Source: Sphingomonas sp. AR_OL41
GTDB lineage: Bacteria; Pseudomonadota; Alphaproteobacteria; Sphingomonadales; Sphingomonadaceae
Length of the DNA stretch: 61,866 nucleotides
Direction: 5' to 3'
Assembly (NCBI RefSeq): GCF_029911635.1
Contig: NZ_JARYTI010000028.1
Location: 1-61,866 of the forward strand
Made by a program: the position numbers and the translations under genes. A model generated the notes under the pieces. That model was not told where the DNA came from. It did not search any database and saw only the letters and a list, made by a program, of their open reading frames with translations. Below are positions 50,669 to 58,917 of this stretch, piece by piece. The stretch's first letter is position 1. Each line of letters begins with the position of its first letter.

Positions 50669-51931
50669 GTGACGGCTGAAGTCGGGACGACGACCACCGC
50701 AGCGGTCCCGCGCTTCGCCGCCATCGACGGGCTGCGCGCCTGGATGGCGTGGGTCGTGGTCGCCGCGCATATCGTGCAGGTCTCGGCGATGCAGGATCAC
50801 GGGCCGGTCTGGCATGGCGTCCAGGAAGCGGGATCTTGGGCGGTCGAGACCTTCATGATCATCAGCGGCTTCGTCATCACCCATTTGCTGCTCGAGCGCA
50901 GCGAGCCGTACCGCGCCTATATCGTCCGCCGTTTCATGCGGTTGTTCCCGGTCTTCGCGGCATGCAGCGTGATCGGCGGCGGCGCCTATGTGCTTGCCGC
51001 CCATCTCGGCGACCATGGATGGTCGCGGGCACTGCTCGGCACGGTCTATGATTCGCAGGTCAACTACCTGCCGCTCCACCTGCTCGCGCATCTCACGATG
51101 CTACACGCGATGCTTCCCGAAGCCTGGCTGCCGCACGCGCAATATGTCCTCGTGCCGCCGGGCTGGAGCCTGTCGCTCGAATGGCAATTCTATCTCATCG
51201 CCCCGTTGCTCATCGCGGCATGCCGGACGCGCGGCCGTGCCCTGGCGATGGCGCTGGCGGTCGGGGTGATGGTGTGCCTGTACCATCAATGGGGCGATCC
51301 GCGCTGGAAGCAGCCGCTGCTGGTCCTGACCGGCGCCCCCTTCTTCCTGATCGGTATCGGCACGCGGCTTGCCGCGCCCGGACTGCTGGCGCGGTGCCGT
51401 CACCCGGCGGCGATCACCGCGATCGCCCTGGCCGCGTCGGCGTGGCTCGACCTGTTTGCGGTCGGGCTATGGGTCGCGGTGATGGCGCTGCTGTTCGCGC
51501 CGGCGCACCTCGCCGGCCGGCTCGACCGCAGCTATGCCAAGGCTGCGCGCCTGTTGCTCGAACATCCTGCGATCCTGTTTCTGGCCGATCGCTCCTATGC
51601 GACCTATTTGCTGCACTGGTCGGTGCTGATCGTGCTCGGCGCGGCGTTGACCGCGCAGGGCGTTTCGGGGGCCAACCTGACATTAGCGCTGTGTCTCGCC
51701 ATCCCGGTCCTGCTGTTGATTCAGGACATGCTCCATCGCGCAGTCGAGCTTCCGGGACAGGCGCTGGGCAAACACTGGGCGGGGCGGCTCGCCGATGCGC
51801 GATCAGGTGATCATCCGCCGCAGCGTGTCGATCATATCGGCCTCGGCGGCCGGCTTGTCGGTGCGGATACGGGCGATGCGCGGGAAGCGCATGGCGACGC
51901 CGGACTTGTGGCGCTTCGACACGTGAATTGA
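50669..51931 (+). CDS. Acyltransferase 3 family membrane protein
   Basis: A polytopic O-acyltransferase (OafA/NodX type) of 420 residues. It begins AIDGLRAWMAWVVVAAHI with the catalytic His, ETFMIISGFVITHLLLER near 82, and RRFMRLFPVF near 108. About ten helices follow. GTG 50669 with GGGAGCGG upstream is preferred over an ATG-less extension to 50549. The last 43 codons (from 51803) run antisense into the convergent DNA ligase gene and are hydrophilic and unlike the family, so the native end may be earlier or the tail is tolerated. Confidence 0.85.
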   Translation: MTAEVGTTTTAAVPRFAAIDGLRAWMAWVVVAAHIVQVSAMQDHGPVWHGVQEAGSWAVETFMIISGFVITHLLLERSEPYRAYIVRRFMRLFPVFAACSVIGGGAYVLAAHLGDHGWSRALLGTVYDSQVNYLPLHLLAHLTMLHAMLPEAWLPHAQYVLVPPGWSLSLEWQFYLIAPLLIAACRTRGRALAMALAVGVMVCLYHQWGDPRWKQPLLVLTGAPFFLIGIGTRLAAPGLLARCRHPAAITAIALAASAWLDLFAVGLWVAVMALLFAPAHLAGRLDRSYAKAARLLLEHPAILFLADRSYATYLLHWSVLIVLGAALTAQGVSGANLTLALCLAIPVLLLIQDMLHRAVELPGQALGKHWAGRLADARSGDHPPQRVDHIGLGGRLVGADTGDAREAHGDAGLVALRHVN

Positions 51932-53398
51932 ATCGAACGCAATCTCCAGCACGAGCGTCTTTTCGACTTCGCGGACCGGGCCGAAGCGATTGAGCGTATG
52001 GCGGCGCACAAAGCCGTCGAGCATCTTGAGCTCTTCGTCGGTGATACCCGAATAAGCCTTGCCGACGGGCAACAACTCTCCGTCCGCCGTCCAGCAACCG
52101 AAGGTATAGTCGGAATAGAAGGACGAGCGCCGGCCATTGCCGCGTTGCGCATACATCATCACGCAATCGGCGGTCAGCGGGTCGCGCTTCCATTTGTACC
52201 ACAAGCCGGTGCGACGCCCGGCGACATAAGGCGAGTCGCGCCGCTTGAGCATCACGCCCTCGATCGCCGCGTCGCGCGCGCCGGCGCGGATTGCCTCGAG
52301 CACGGTAAAATCCTCCGCCTCGATCAGCGCGCTGATGTCGAAGCGGTTGGTGTCGAGTTGCGGCACAAAGGCCTCCAGCCGCGCGCGCCGATCGGTCCAG
52401 GGCAACTCACGCAAATCCTCGTCGCGGTCGAACAGGATGTCGTAGAACCGCACGAAGGCCGGATAATCGGCCAGCATCCTCGCCGACACGACCTTGCGCC
52501 CGAGCCGCTGCTGCAGCGCGTTGAAGCTCGCCGCGCCGCCGCCGCCGTCGAGCGCGCCGCCCTGGACATCGCCCTTCACCATCAACTCGCCGTCGAGCAC
52601 GCCGGGCGTGACGAAATCGCGCGCCACCTCGGGGAAGCTGGCGGTGATGTCGTCGCCGGCGCGGCTATAGAGCCGGGTCTCGCCGGCGACATGGACGAGC
52701 TGGACGCGGATGCCGTCCCATTTCCACTCCGCGGCATAGTCGGCGAGGTCGACGCGCCCGTCTTCGAGCGGATGGGCGAGCATGAAGGAGCGGAACACCG
52801 GCACGCCGGCCGAGGTCGGTTGTGCGCCGCGCCCCTCGGCCCAGGCGAGCAGGCTGGTATAGGGCGGCTTGATGCCGTGCCACACCTCCTCGACCGCGGC
52901 GACGTCGATCGCAAAGGCCTGCGCCAGCGCAGTCTTGGCGAGGCGCGCGGATACGCCGATGCGCAGCCCGCCGGTCGCCATCTTGAGCAGCGCGAAGCGT
53001 TCGTCGGCGTCGAGCCGGTCGAGCATCGATGCCATGACGCCGGCGGCATCGGCACGCGACAACCCCGCGAGGCGATCGACCACGGCGGATAGGCTGAGTG
53101 GCGCCTCCGCCGCGGCGCCGGGCGCGGGGGTCGGCCAGAGCAATGCGATCGTCTCGGCGGTGTCGCCGACATAGTCTCGGCTCATGCGGAACAGCACCGG
53201 ATCGACGCGCTCCTCGATCAGCCCGCGCAGCAGCGCCGGCTTGACCGCCGGCAGATCGAGGTCGCCGGTCAACGCGGCGATCGCCCAGCCGCGATCGGGA
53301 TCGGGCGTGGCGCGGAGATAATCGCCGATCAGCTTGAGCTTCGCATTGCGCGAGCGCGTGTAGATCAGGGCGTCGAGGAGATCGGCAAAGGCGCGCAT
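51803..53398 (-). CDS. ATP-dependent DNA ligase, ligase-associated repair type
   Basis: A 531-residue ATP-dependent ligase of the family named for cisplatin damage response. An N-terminal helical domain (about 1-200) precedes the adenylation domain with EWKWDGIR, where K226 is the AMP-accepting lysine of motif I. SRAGDDIT is motif Ia/III, EGVMLKRRDSPY is motif IV, and WYKWKRD is motif V. An OB-fold domain follows to the end. The start at 53398 fits the family. Its partners (helicase, exonuclease, pdeM) lie 12-22 kb to the left. The gene overlaps the acyltransferase 3' end by 129 nt. Confidence 0.92.
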   Translation of the reverse strand: MRAFADLLDALIYTRSRNAKLKLIGDYLRATPDPDRGWAIAALTGDLDLPAVKPALLRGLIEERVDPVLFRMSRDYVGDTAETIALLWPTPAPGAAAEAPLSLSAVVDRLAGLSRADAAGVMASMLDRLDADERFALLKMATGGLRIGVSARLAKTALAQAFAIDVAAVEEVWHGIKPPYTSLLAWAEGRGAQPTSAGVPVFRSFMLAHPLEDGRVDLADYAAEWKWDGIRVQLVHVAGETRLYSRAGDDITASFPEVARDFVTPGVLDGELMVKGDVQGGALDGGGGAASFNALQQRLGRKVVSARMLADYPAFVRFYDILFDRDEDLRELPWTDRRARLEAFVPQLDTNRFDISALIEAEDFTVLEAIRAGARDAAIEGVMLKRRDSPYVAGRRTGLWYKWKRDPLTADCVMMYAQRGNGRRSSFYSDYTFGCWTADGELLPVGKAYSGITDEELKMLDGFVRRHTLNRFGPVREVEKTLVLEIAFDSIHVSKRHKSGVAMRFPRIARIRTDKPAAEADMIDTLRRMIT

Positions 53399-53478
53399 CG
53401 CCGAACAACATGGCGCGCGCGGCGTGGTTCCGCCAGCACCCCTTGGCCGGCGCACGCAGCCGTGCTTAGAGCGCGGTG

Positions 53479-54300
53479 ATGCGCCTTAGATATCGTCTGT
53501 TGCTGATGCTCGCGTTGATCGGCGTCGCCTTGTTCGCCTGGATGCACCATGAGGCACGCGCCGACCCGATCGTGCGCCGCGCCGCGATCCATCTGCGCGA
53601 CTGGCCTGCGGGCCAGAAGCCGATCAGCGTGCTGTTGTTGAGCGACATCCATATGGGCGGCACAGCGATGGACCCACCGCGCCTGACGCGGATCGTCGCG
53701 CAGGCCAATGCGCTCAAGCCCGACCTTGTGCTGATGGCGGGCGACTTCGTGCTGGGGAACGATCCGGTTGCTGGCGAACGCTACGCCACTGACCTGATCA
53801 ACCCCCTGAGCGGACTGCGCGTGCCGCTCGGCGTGGTCGCGGTACCGGGCAATCACGATTATTGGGCCGGGCTGACCAGCGTGCCGCGCGCGCTGTGGCG
53901 CGCCAATGTCACGATGCTGGTCAACAGCGCGACGGTGCGCGGCCCACTGGCCATCGGCGGGGTGGCCGACGTCTATTCGCACCATGGCGACGTGCCGACG
54001 ACGATCTCGGCGCTCGATCGGTTGCCCGGCGCCAAGATCGTGCTGACGCATGCGCCCGATGTGACGACCAAGGTGCCGGAGGAGATCAATCTCGTGCTGG
54101 CGGCACACACGCATTGCGGGCAGATCGTACTACCCTGGTACGGCGCGGCGTCGTCGCCGGCGCGACAGCGTTATCGCTGCGGAATCGTCCGCGACGGCAA
54201 TCGCCTGACGGTGGTGACGGCGGGGCTGGGCACCAGCATTTTGCCGCTGCGCCTCGGCGCACCGCCCGACATGTGGCTGCTGACGCTGGGGCCGCGTTAA
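53479..54300 (+). CDS. Membrane-anchored metallophosphoesterase (YaeI-like)
   Basis: A 273-residue calcineurin-like phosphoesterase with an N-terminal hydrophobic anchor (about 7-22). The metal motifs are LLLSDIHMGG, LMAGDFVLGN, VPGNHDYW, VLTHAPD and AAHTHCGQI, in the normal order. Related to YaeI/LpxG-type envelope phosphodiesterases. ATG 53479 or GTG 53476 can start it. It diverges from the ligase by 80 nt and ends inside the hairpin at 54288. Confidence 0.85.
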   Translation: MRLRYRLLLMLALIGVALFAWMHHEARADPIVRRAAIHLRDWPAGQKPISVLLLSDIHMGGTAMDPPRLTRIVAQANALKPDLVLMAGDFVLGNDPVAGERYATDLINPLSGLRVPLGVVAVPGNHDYWAGLTSVPRALWRANVTMLVNSATVRGPLAIGGVADVYSHHGDVPTTISALDRLPGAKIVLTHAPDVTTKVPEEINLVLAAHTHCGQIVLPWYGAASSPARQRYRCGIVRDGNRLTVVTAGLGTSILPLRLGAPPDMWLLTLGPR

Positions 54301-54315
54301 CAGCAACGCGGCCCC
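54288..54315. terminator. Hairpin over the stop of the phosphoesterase, between convergent genes
   Basis: A perfect 11-bp stem GGGGCCGCGTT / AACGCGGCCCC with loop AACAGC; the TAA stop sits at 54298-54300. It is placed between the convergent phosphoesterase and dps. No T-run follows. Confidence 0.6.
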
Positions 54316-54324
54316 GCCCCCTGT

Positions 54325-54822
54325 TCAGCCGGTGCGGCCGGCCTCGAACAGGAACCAGGCACGACGTTCGGCCTGGTCGGTCCAGGTGTCGATGATGCCC
54401 GAGCTGGCATTGTCCTTCGCGGCATCGGCGAGGTCCTTGGCCGCGCGCAGGCTTTCGACCAGCCGGAGATTGTCGTCGCGCAGCTCGTTCAGCATGTCGC
54501 CCGGCGCGACGAACGCTTCGTCATTGTCCTGGACGGTCTGGTGGCGGGCAATGTCGCCGATCGAACGCAAGGTGGTGTTGCCGGTCTTGCGGACGCGCTC
54601 GGCAATGTCGTCGGTCGCGGCGAAGATTTCGGCGGCCTGCTCGTCGAGCAGGAGATGATAGTCGCGGAAATGCGGGCCCGAGACGTGCCAGTGGAAATTC
54701 TTGGTCTTGAGATAGAGCGCGAAGCTGTCGGCGAGGATGCCGTTAAGCGCGTCAGCGACCGACGTCACGGCGTTGGACTTGAGATCGGTCGGCGTCTTGA
54801 GCGGCGCGGCGGTGGCGGTCAT
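54325..54822 (-). CDS. dps: Dps-family DNA starvation/stationary protection protein
   Basis: A ferritin-like mini-ferritin of 165 residues that stores iron with hydrogen peroxide and shields DNA. The ferroxidase site is in TKNFHWHVSGPHFRDYH and DEQAAEIFAATDDIAERV, with His, Asp and Glu ligands. There is a short Lys-containing N-terminus. A palindrome (54847-54868) lies just upstream and may regulate it. Convergent with the phosphoesterase. Confidence 0.92.
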   Translation of the reverse strand: MTATAAPLKTPTDLKSNAVTSVADALNGILADSFALYLKTKNFHWHVSGPHFRDYHLLLDEQAAEIFAATDDIAERVRKTGNTTLRSIGDIARHQTVQDNDEAFVAPGDMLNELRDDNLRLVESLRAAKDLADAAKDNASSGIIDTWTDQAERRAWFLFEAGRTG

Positions 54823-54846
54823 GACTCATTCCCTGGGTAGCGGATG

Positions 54847-54868
54847 GGGTTCGTTGCGCTAACGACCC
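54847..54868. promoter_or_regulatory. Palindrome upstream of dps
   Basis: GGG.TCGTT (54847-54855) and AACGA.CCC (54861-54868) face each other around GCGCT, 25 nt before the dps start codon. This is operator-like in position, although no -35/-10 pair is clear. Confidence 0.4.
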
Positions 54869-54952
54869 AATCGCGCAAACGCTCCCGCCAGGCGAGGCGG
54901 AATTGCCGATTTCAGTAACAGGACGGCTCGATCTGTGGGCGCTCGCCGGCGT

Positions 54953-55519
54953 TCAGATCAGCCGCAGGGCACCCAGCGCGAGGATCGTGCCGATCGTCGA
55001 AAGCGCGATGCCGGAGACGATGCGCAGGCCGGTAATCGGCAGCAAACGGCGCGCCGCCTCGCCGGTCAGCGCGGCAAGCACGACCACCGCGACGCTGCCC
55101 AGTGTAGCGCCGATCGCCGCCAGCGCCGGCAGCGGGCCGCGTTCCGCGAGCGCCATGACGATAAACTGGGTGCGCCCGCCAAAGGCGAGGATGAAGACGC
55201 CGAAAAAGCTGGTCGCGGCAGCGCCGACGCGCCAGCCATCGAGACGGTTGGGCGGTTTGATCGGGAAGAAGGCGGAGACGCCGGCGTTGAGTAGAGCGAC
55301 GGCGAGGAACAACTGGCGCGCCTCGGGTGTCAGCCGTTCACCGATCAGCGCACCACCAAGCGCGACGATGGCAAAGCCCGTTGCCAACGCGCACAGCGAT
55401 GCGACGATGACCACCCCGCGCCGCGCGAAGCGATCAGCGAAGATGGCGATGAGCCAGGGTGTGCGATCGGTCGCCTCGACGACCAGGGCCGCGACGAGCG
55501 CGGCCATCAGGGCGTCCAT
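54953..55519 (-). CDS. TMEM165/GDT1-like membrane protein with degenerate motifs
   Basis: A 188-residue membrane protein with about six helices in two repeats. The usual E-x-G-D-(K/R)-(T/S) motif of the UPF0016/GDT1 cation transporters appears as EATDRTPWLIAIFA near 15 and, in the second repeat, as AFGGRTQFIVMAL near 112, where the Glu and Asp are lost. The fold assignment is likely; the altered ion site puts manganese/calcium transport in doubt. Stop lies 10 nt before the next gene's end region on the same strand. Confidence 0.65.
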   Translation of the reverse strand: MDALMAALVAALVVEATDRTPWLIAIFADRFARRGVVIVASLCALATGFAIVALGGALIGERLTPEARQLFLAVALLNAGVSAFFPIKPPNRLDGWRVGAAATSFFGVFILAFGGRTQFIVMALAERGPLPALAAIGATLGSVAVVVLAALTGEAARRLLPITGLRIVSGIALSTIGTILALGALRLI

Positions 55520-55529
55520 GACCGAAGCG

Positions 55530-55850
55530 TCAGGCCGTCAGGCGAACCGAGCATGCCGCGGCGAAGGTCTCGCAGGCAGCAGTATCGTGCCGCTCGCAAC
55601 CGACCGCATCACGCAGCAGCGCGAGCCAGCCATCGATCAGCGGACCACGTTCGCCCCGGCCAAGCGCCGATTCGAGCGCCTGGGCGACGACGGCGGCGGG
55701 ATAGAGCCCATTGGCGCGGGCGAGGCGACGGATCGCATCGATTTCCAGCGCGATGCTGCCGGCGGTGTCGCGTTGGGTTCGGGCACCGATCGCGCAGACC
55801 CGCGCGGCCAGTTCGGCCTGTACCCGCATCGTCGGTTGCGCCTGCGTCAT
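55530..55850 (-). CDS. Hypothetical small helical protein
   Basis: A 106-residue protein predicted as mostly alpha-helical (LAARVCAIGARTQRD, ALEIDAIRRLARANGL, AVVAQALESALGRG). It has three cysteines and no signal peptide. I do not recognise a family. The ATG at 55850 follows a GGGGT run; frame extends to 55949 without similarity. It lies 10 nt before the TMEM165-like gene on the same strand, so the two may be co-transcribed. Confidence 0.6.
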   Translation of the reverse strand: MTQAQPTMRVQAELAARVCAIGARTQRDTAGSIALEIDAIRRLARANGLYPAAVVAQALESALGRGERGPLIDGWLALLRDAVGCERHDTAACETFAAACSVRLTA

Positions 55851-55955
55851 ACCCCAGCTCCCGCCTGTCGAACGATGCTGGGCGCGACAGGGTAAAGGTC
55901 GCGTTAACAGCAGTCCCGCTTGTTGGGATGGCGACGGTCGGGAAAGCACAAGCGC

Positions 55956-56186
55956 TTAGGGTTCTCGCGACGACCCGGGGGCCTCGGGTTCGAAATCGAG
56001 CAGGTCCCCCGGGCGGCAGTCGAGTTCGTGGCAGAGTTTTTCCAGCGTGTCGAAACGCACGCCCTTGACCTTGCCCGAGCGAAGCAGCGACAGGTTGGTC
56101 TCGCTCATGCCGATGCGTTGCGCGAGTTCCTTGGCGCGCATCTTGCGGCGCGCGAGCATGACGTCGAGGGTGACGATGATCGGCAT
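55956..56186 (-). CDS. XRE-family regulator (YozG-like)
   Basis: A 76-residue single-domain HTH regulator. VTLDVMLARRKMRAKELAQRIG, MSETNLSLLRSGKVKGVRF and LEKLCHELDCRPGDLLDF are the three parts of the family (residues about 5-66). This short XRE type is nearly always paired with a DUF2975 membrane protein, which lies 3 nt upstream here. Probably represses the cassette's own promoter at 56945-56974. Confidence 0.9.
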   Translation of the reverse strand: MPIIVTLDVMLARRKMRAKELAQRIGMSETNLSLLRSGKVKGVRFDTLEKLCHELDCRPGDLLDFEPEAPGSSREP

Positions 56187-56189
56187 GAT

Positions 56190-56702
56190 CTAGACGATCT
56201 GATCGTGGTCGGACTTGATCGCCGCGGCCATCTCGACGACGCGACCGATGAGACGGATCGCCAGCCCCACACTGCCCAGCATGATAATCGCGCTGAGATT
56301 CAGGCCAAAGACGATGTCGGCACGACCGCCGGCCGGACCAAAGAAGATGCTCAGCACCGTGCTGGCAACCAGCCAGTCCCCCAGGCGGGTCAACGCCTTG
56401 CCGGCCTCGACCGAAAGAATTTCGCCGCCGGCGAAGCCGCCAAACACGCGGCGCGCCTGCCACACGGCGCCGAGCAGCGCCAGCGCCGGCAATGAAGCCA
56501 AGATCGTTTCCGCCAGATCGTCGACCGCGCCACGGCCGGCCGCGGTGCCGGCGGTGAGGATGACGGCCTTGAGCGGCATATAGGCGATCTCCGAAAAGAT
56601 CAGGAACGCACCGATACCAAAGAGCCAGCCGAACAAGCGCTTGAGCGTTGCGCTTTCCTTCTGCACCTTTTCCGTTGTCGTAACTGTCATGGTCATGGTC
56701 AT
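56190..56702 (-). CDS. DUF2975 membrane protein
   Basis: A 170-residue protein with four predicted helices (about 24-45, 65-83, 110-128, 135-155). FGGFAGGEILSVEAGKALTRLGDWLV near 88-112 is the DUF2975 family signature. The function is unknown; the constant pairing with a YozG-like regulator suggests a membrane component of a signalling or stress unit. Overlaps the preceding small gene by 4 nt and ends 3 nt before the XRE gene. Confidence 0.85.
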   Translation of the reverse strand: MTMTMTVTTTEKVQKESATLKRLFGWLFGIGAFLIFSEIAYMPLKAVILTAGTAAGRGAVDDLAETILASLPALALLGAVWQARRVFGGFAGGEILSVEAGKALTRLGDWLVASTVLSIFFGPAGGRADIVFGLNLSAIIMLGSVGLAIRLIGRVVEMAAAIKSDHDQIV

Positions 56703-56920
56703 TCCCTCCAGTCGATCGTGAAACTGACATTGCTGTCGCTGACGCGCAGCAGGATGCGCAGTGCGCCGCCCCGACCCGCGCCAGGCGCATCGGCGTGCGA
56801 GAGATTGGCGAAGGCAAACAGCGCGGCCATCGCCGTGATCGCCGCGACGATCAGCCGCAGCGGGCGATCCAGTGGTGGCAGCGCCAGCCGTCGGACCGAA
56901 TCAGAAAAGGGGCGTCTCAT
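56699..56920 (-). CDS. Small membrane protein at the head of the DUF2975-XRE cassette
   Basis: A 73-residue protein with one hydrophobic segment (about 21-42, LRLIVAAITAMAALFAFANL) followed by a short polar beta-like tail. GGAGAAAAG lies just before the ATG at 56920. Its stop overlaps the DUF2975 start by 4 nt, so translation is coupled. I recognise no family; its coupling to the two downstream genes is the evidence that it is real. Confidence 0.7.
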   Translation of the reverse strand: MRRPFSDSVRRLALPPLDRPLRLIVAAITAMAALFAFANLSHADAPGAGRGGALRILLRVSDSNVSFTIDWRE

Positions 56921-56944
56921 CTCTTTTCTCCATTAATTTATGTG

Positions 56945-56974
56945 TTACGTAAATTTCTATCGTATCTATGTCAA
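56945..56974 (-). promoter_or_regulatory. Strong AT-rich promoter with TTACGTAA palindrome
   Basis: On the minus strand TTGACA (56969-56974) and TACGTA (56946-56951) are separated by 17 nt. The -10 is embedded in the perfect palindrome TTACGTAA (56945-56952). The region is markedly AT-rich against its GC-rich surroundings. It is a good candidate for autoregulation by the XRE protein of the cassette. Confidence 0.65.
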
Positions 56975-57116
56975 ATAATTTTTGCGAACTGTCCGGAGAT
57001 CGCAGCGCTGGCGTCGCCACTCACCGCTTTGCCCGGCGCGATCCCGAAGGGGGCGCCCGCAATTTAGCCGGCGGTTCGGTTGACCGGTTGCGGCGCCGTT
57101 CATATTAAGAGAGGAC

Positions 57117-58151
57117 ATGGCCCAAGACCGCAGCGTCGCCACCGGCGACATCGCCTATCCCTCGATAGCCCCGTTCCTTCTCGTTCATATCGGCTGCCTG
57201 GCGGCGCTATGGACCGGCGTCACCTGGCCTGCGCTGGCACTGTGCATCGGGCTGTACTGGTTGCGCATGTTCGGCGTCACCGCCGGTTATCACCGCTATT
57301 TCTCGCACCGCGCCTTTGCCACCAGCCGCTGGTTCCAGTTCGTGCTCGCCTTTGTCGCGCAGAGCAGCGCGCAGCGCAGCGTGTTGTGGTGGGCGGCGAA
57401 GCATCGCCACCATCATCTGCATTCGGACACCGCCGAGGACGTCCACTCGCCGCTGCATCGCGGGTTCGTCTACAGCCATGTCGGCTGGATCTTCGCGCGG
57501 AGCCATGACAGCTTCGATCCCGCCAGGATTCCCGATTTCGCGCGTTATCCCGAGCTGCGCCTGCTCAACCGCTTCGAACTCGCACCGGCGGTGATCATGG
57601 CCTTATTGTGCCTGCTGATCGCCGGATGGTCCGGGCTCGTCGTCGGCTTCCTGTGGAGCACGGTGCTGGTCTATCACGGCACCTTCTGCATCAACTCGCT
57701 CGCGCATGTGCGCGGACGCAAGCGCTATGTGACCGGCGACGACTCGCGCAACAACTGGCTGCTGGCGCTGGTGACGATGGGCGAGGGCTGGCACAATAAC
57801 CACCACGCCTATCCAAGCAGCACGCGCCAGGGCTTTCGCTGGTGGGAGGTCGATGCGACCTATTATGTGCTGAAGGCACTGGCGCTGCTGGGCATCGTCA
57901 GCAAGCTCAAGGCGCCACCCGCCGGCGTGCTACGCGGCGAGTATCAGCTCGGCGTGCGCATCATCACGCGCACCGCGGAGCAGCTTGCGGCGTGCTTCGA
58001 GCATCTGCCCCAAATGCCGACCCGCGCGCATCTGCGGGAACAGGCGGTCGCGATGTTCGCCAAAACGCCGTCGATCGACGAGATCGTCGACCGCGCGCAT
58101 GAGATCCTGCTCGCGGCGATGGGTCGGCGGACCGTGGCTGTGGCCGGCTGA
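57117..58151 (+). CDS. Fatty acid desaturase (acyl-CoA delta-9 type)
   Basis: A membrane di-iron desaturase of 344 residues. The three His boxes are YHRYFSH at 58-64, KHRHHHLHS at 95-103, and GWHNNHHAYP near 223-232, typical of stearoyl-CoA desaturase-like enzymes. Four membrane helices are predicted. AGAGG precedes the ATG at 57117. It likely adjusts membrane fluidity. It lies alone, with the small-protein/DUF2975 cassette divergent upstream and the YqiJ-flotillin pair downstream. Confidence 0.92.
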   Translation: MAQDRSVATGDIAYPSIAPFLLVHIGCLAALWTGVTWPALALCIGLYWLRMFGVTAGYHRYFSHRAFATSRWFQFVLAFVAQSSAQRSVLWWAAKHRHHHLHSDTAEDVHSPLHRGFVYSHVGWIFARSHDSFDPARIPDFARYPELRLLNRFELAPAVIMALLCLLIAGWSGLVVGFLWSTVLVYHGTFCINSLAHVRGRKRYVTGDDSRNNWLLALVTMGEGWHNNHHAYPSSTRQGFRWWEVDATYYVLKALALLGIVSKLKAPPAGVLRGEYQLGVRIITRTAEQLAACFEHLPQMPTRAHLREQAVAMFAKTPSIDEIVDRAHEILLAAMGRRTVAVAG

Positions 58152-58268
58152 TTTGCCACCGGGCTGCGCCGGATCAGGGCGGTGCACATTCGGCGCCGCT
58201 GGTTCGCCGTTACGACGCAGCGGCGGCCAGACCTGACACTGCGGCAACCGCATGATAAGCGCTGTCGA

Positions 58269-58883
58269 ATGTTCGCGCAGTTCCTGACAACCCCGTACCT
58301 GCCGTTCGCGATCACTTTCGTGATCATGCTTGGCATTGGCCTGATCGAAGCGATCGGTTTGGGCCTCGGCCATCTCGATCTTGAGGTCGATGGCGCGGAT
58401 GTCCATGATGGCGCGCTGGACTGGCTTGGCCTGGGCGGCGAACTCCCGATCCTGATCTGGCTGACCTCGCTGCTCGGCTGCTTCACGCTGACCGGCGTCG
58501 CGATCCAGCAGGGCGCGACCGCCTCTATCGGCGCGCCACTATCCTGGGGGTTGGCGTCGGGCGGCGCGCTTGTTGTCGGCGCGCTGCTCAATACGCTCGC
58601 CGCGAGGGGGCTGGCGCGGATCATGCCGGGTTTCGAGACGACCGTGATCTCGACCGACGACCTGCTGCGTCTGCGCGGCACGATATTGGAGGGCACCGCG
58701 CGGCGCGGCGCACCGGCCCGCGCCAAGGTGGTCGACGAGCATGGTCAGGCGCACTTCATCATGGTCGAGCCACATGACGAAGTGGATGCGATCGCCGCAG
58801 GGGAGACGGCGCTGATCGTCCGGCGCGAGGGCAAGTTGTTCTTCGCGCTGCCCGAAAGAAATACCCTTCTGCGCTCGATCTGA
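58269..58883 (+). CDS. YqiJ-like NfeD-type membrane protein
   Basis: A 204-residue protein with three membrane helices (about 13-33, 55-80, 90-112) followed by a C-terminal OB-fold domain, LLRLRGTILEGTARRGAPARAKVVD (about 137-165) onwards, as in YqiJ/NfeD-like proteins. The family is usually encoded next to a flotillin, and the next gene is one, 34 nt downstream. The pair is thought to organise membrane microdomains. ATG at 58269 chosen; the frame extends upstream to 58182 with no similarity. Confidence 0.88.
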   Translation: MFAQFLTTPYLPFAITFVIMLGIGLIEAIGLGLGHLDLEVDGADVHDGALDWLGLGGELPILIWLTSLLGCFTLTGVAIQQGATASIGAPLSWGLASGGALVVGALLNTLAARGLARIMPGFETTVISTDDLLRLRGTILEGTARRGAPARAKVVDEHGQAHFIMVEPHDEVDAIAAGETALIVRREGKLFFALPERNTLLRSI

Positions 58884-58917
58884 TACATAGCCAGGTACAC
58901 CAACCGGGGAGGTTTAC

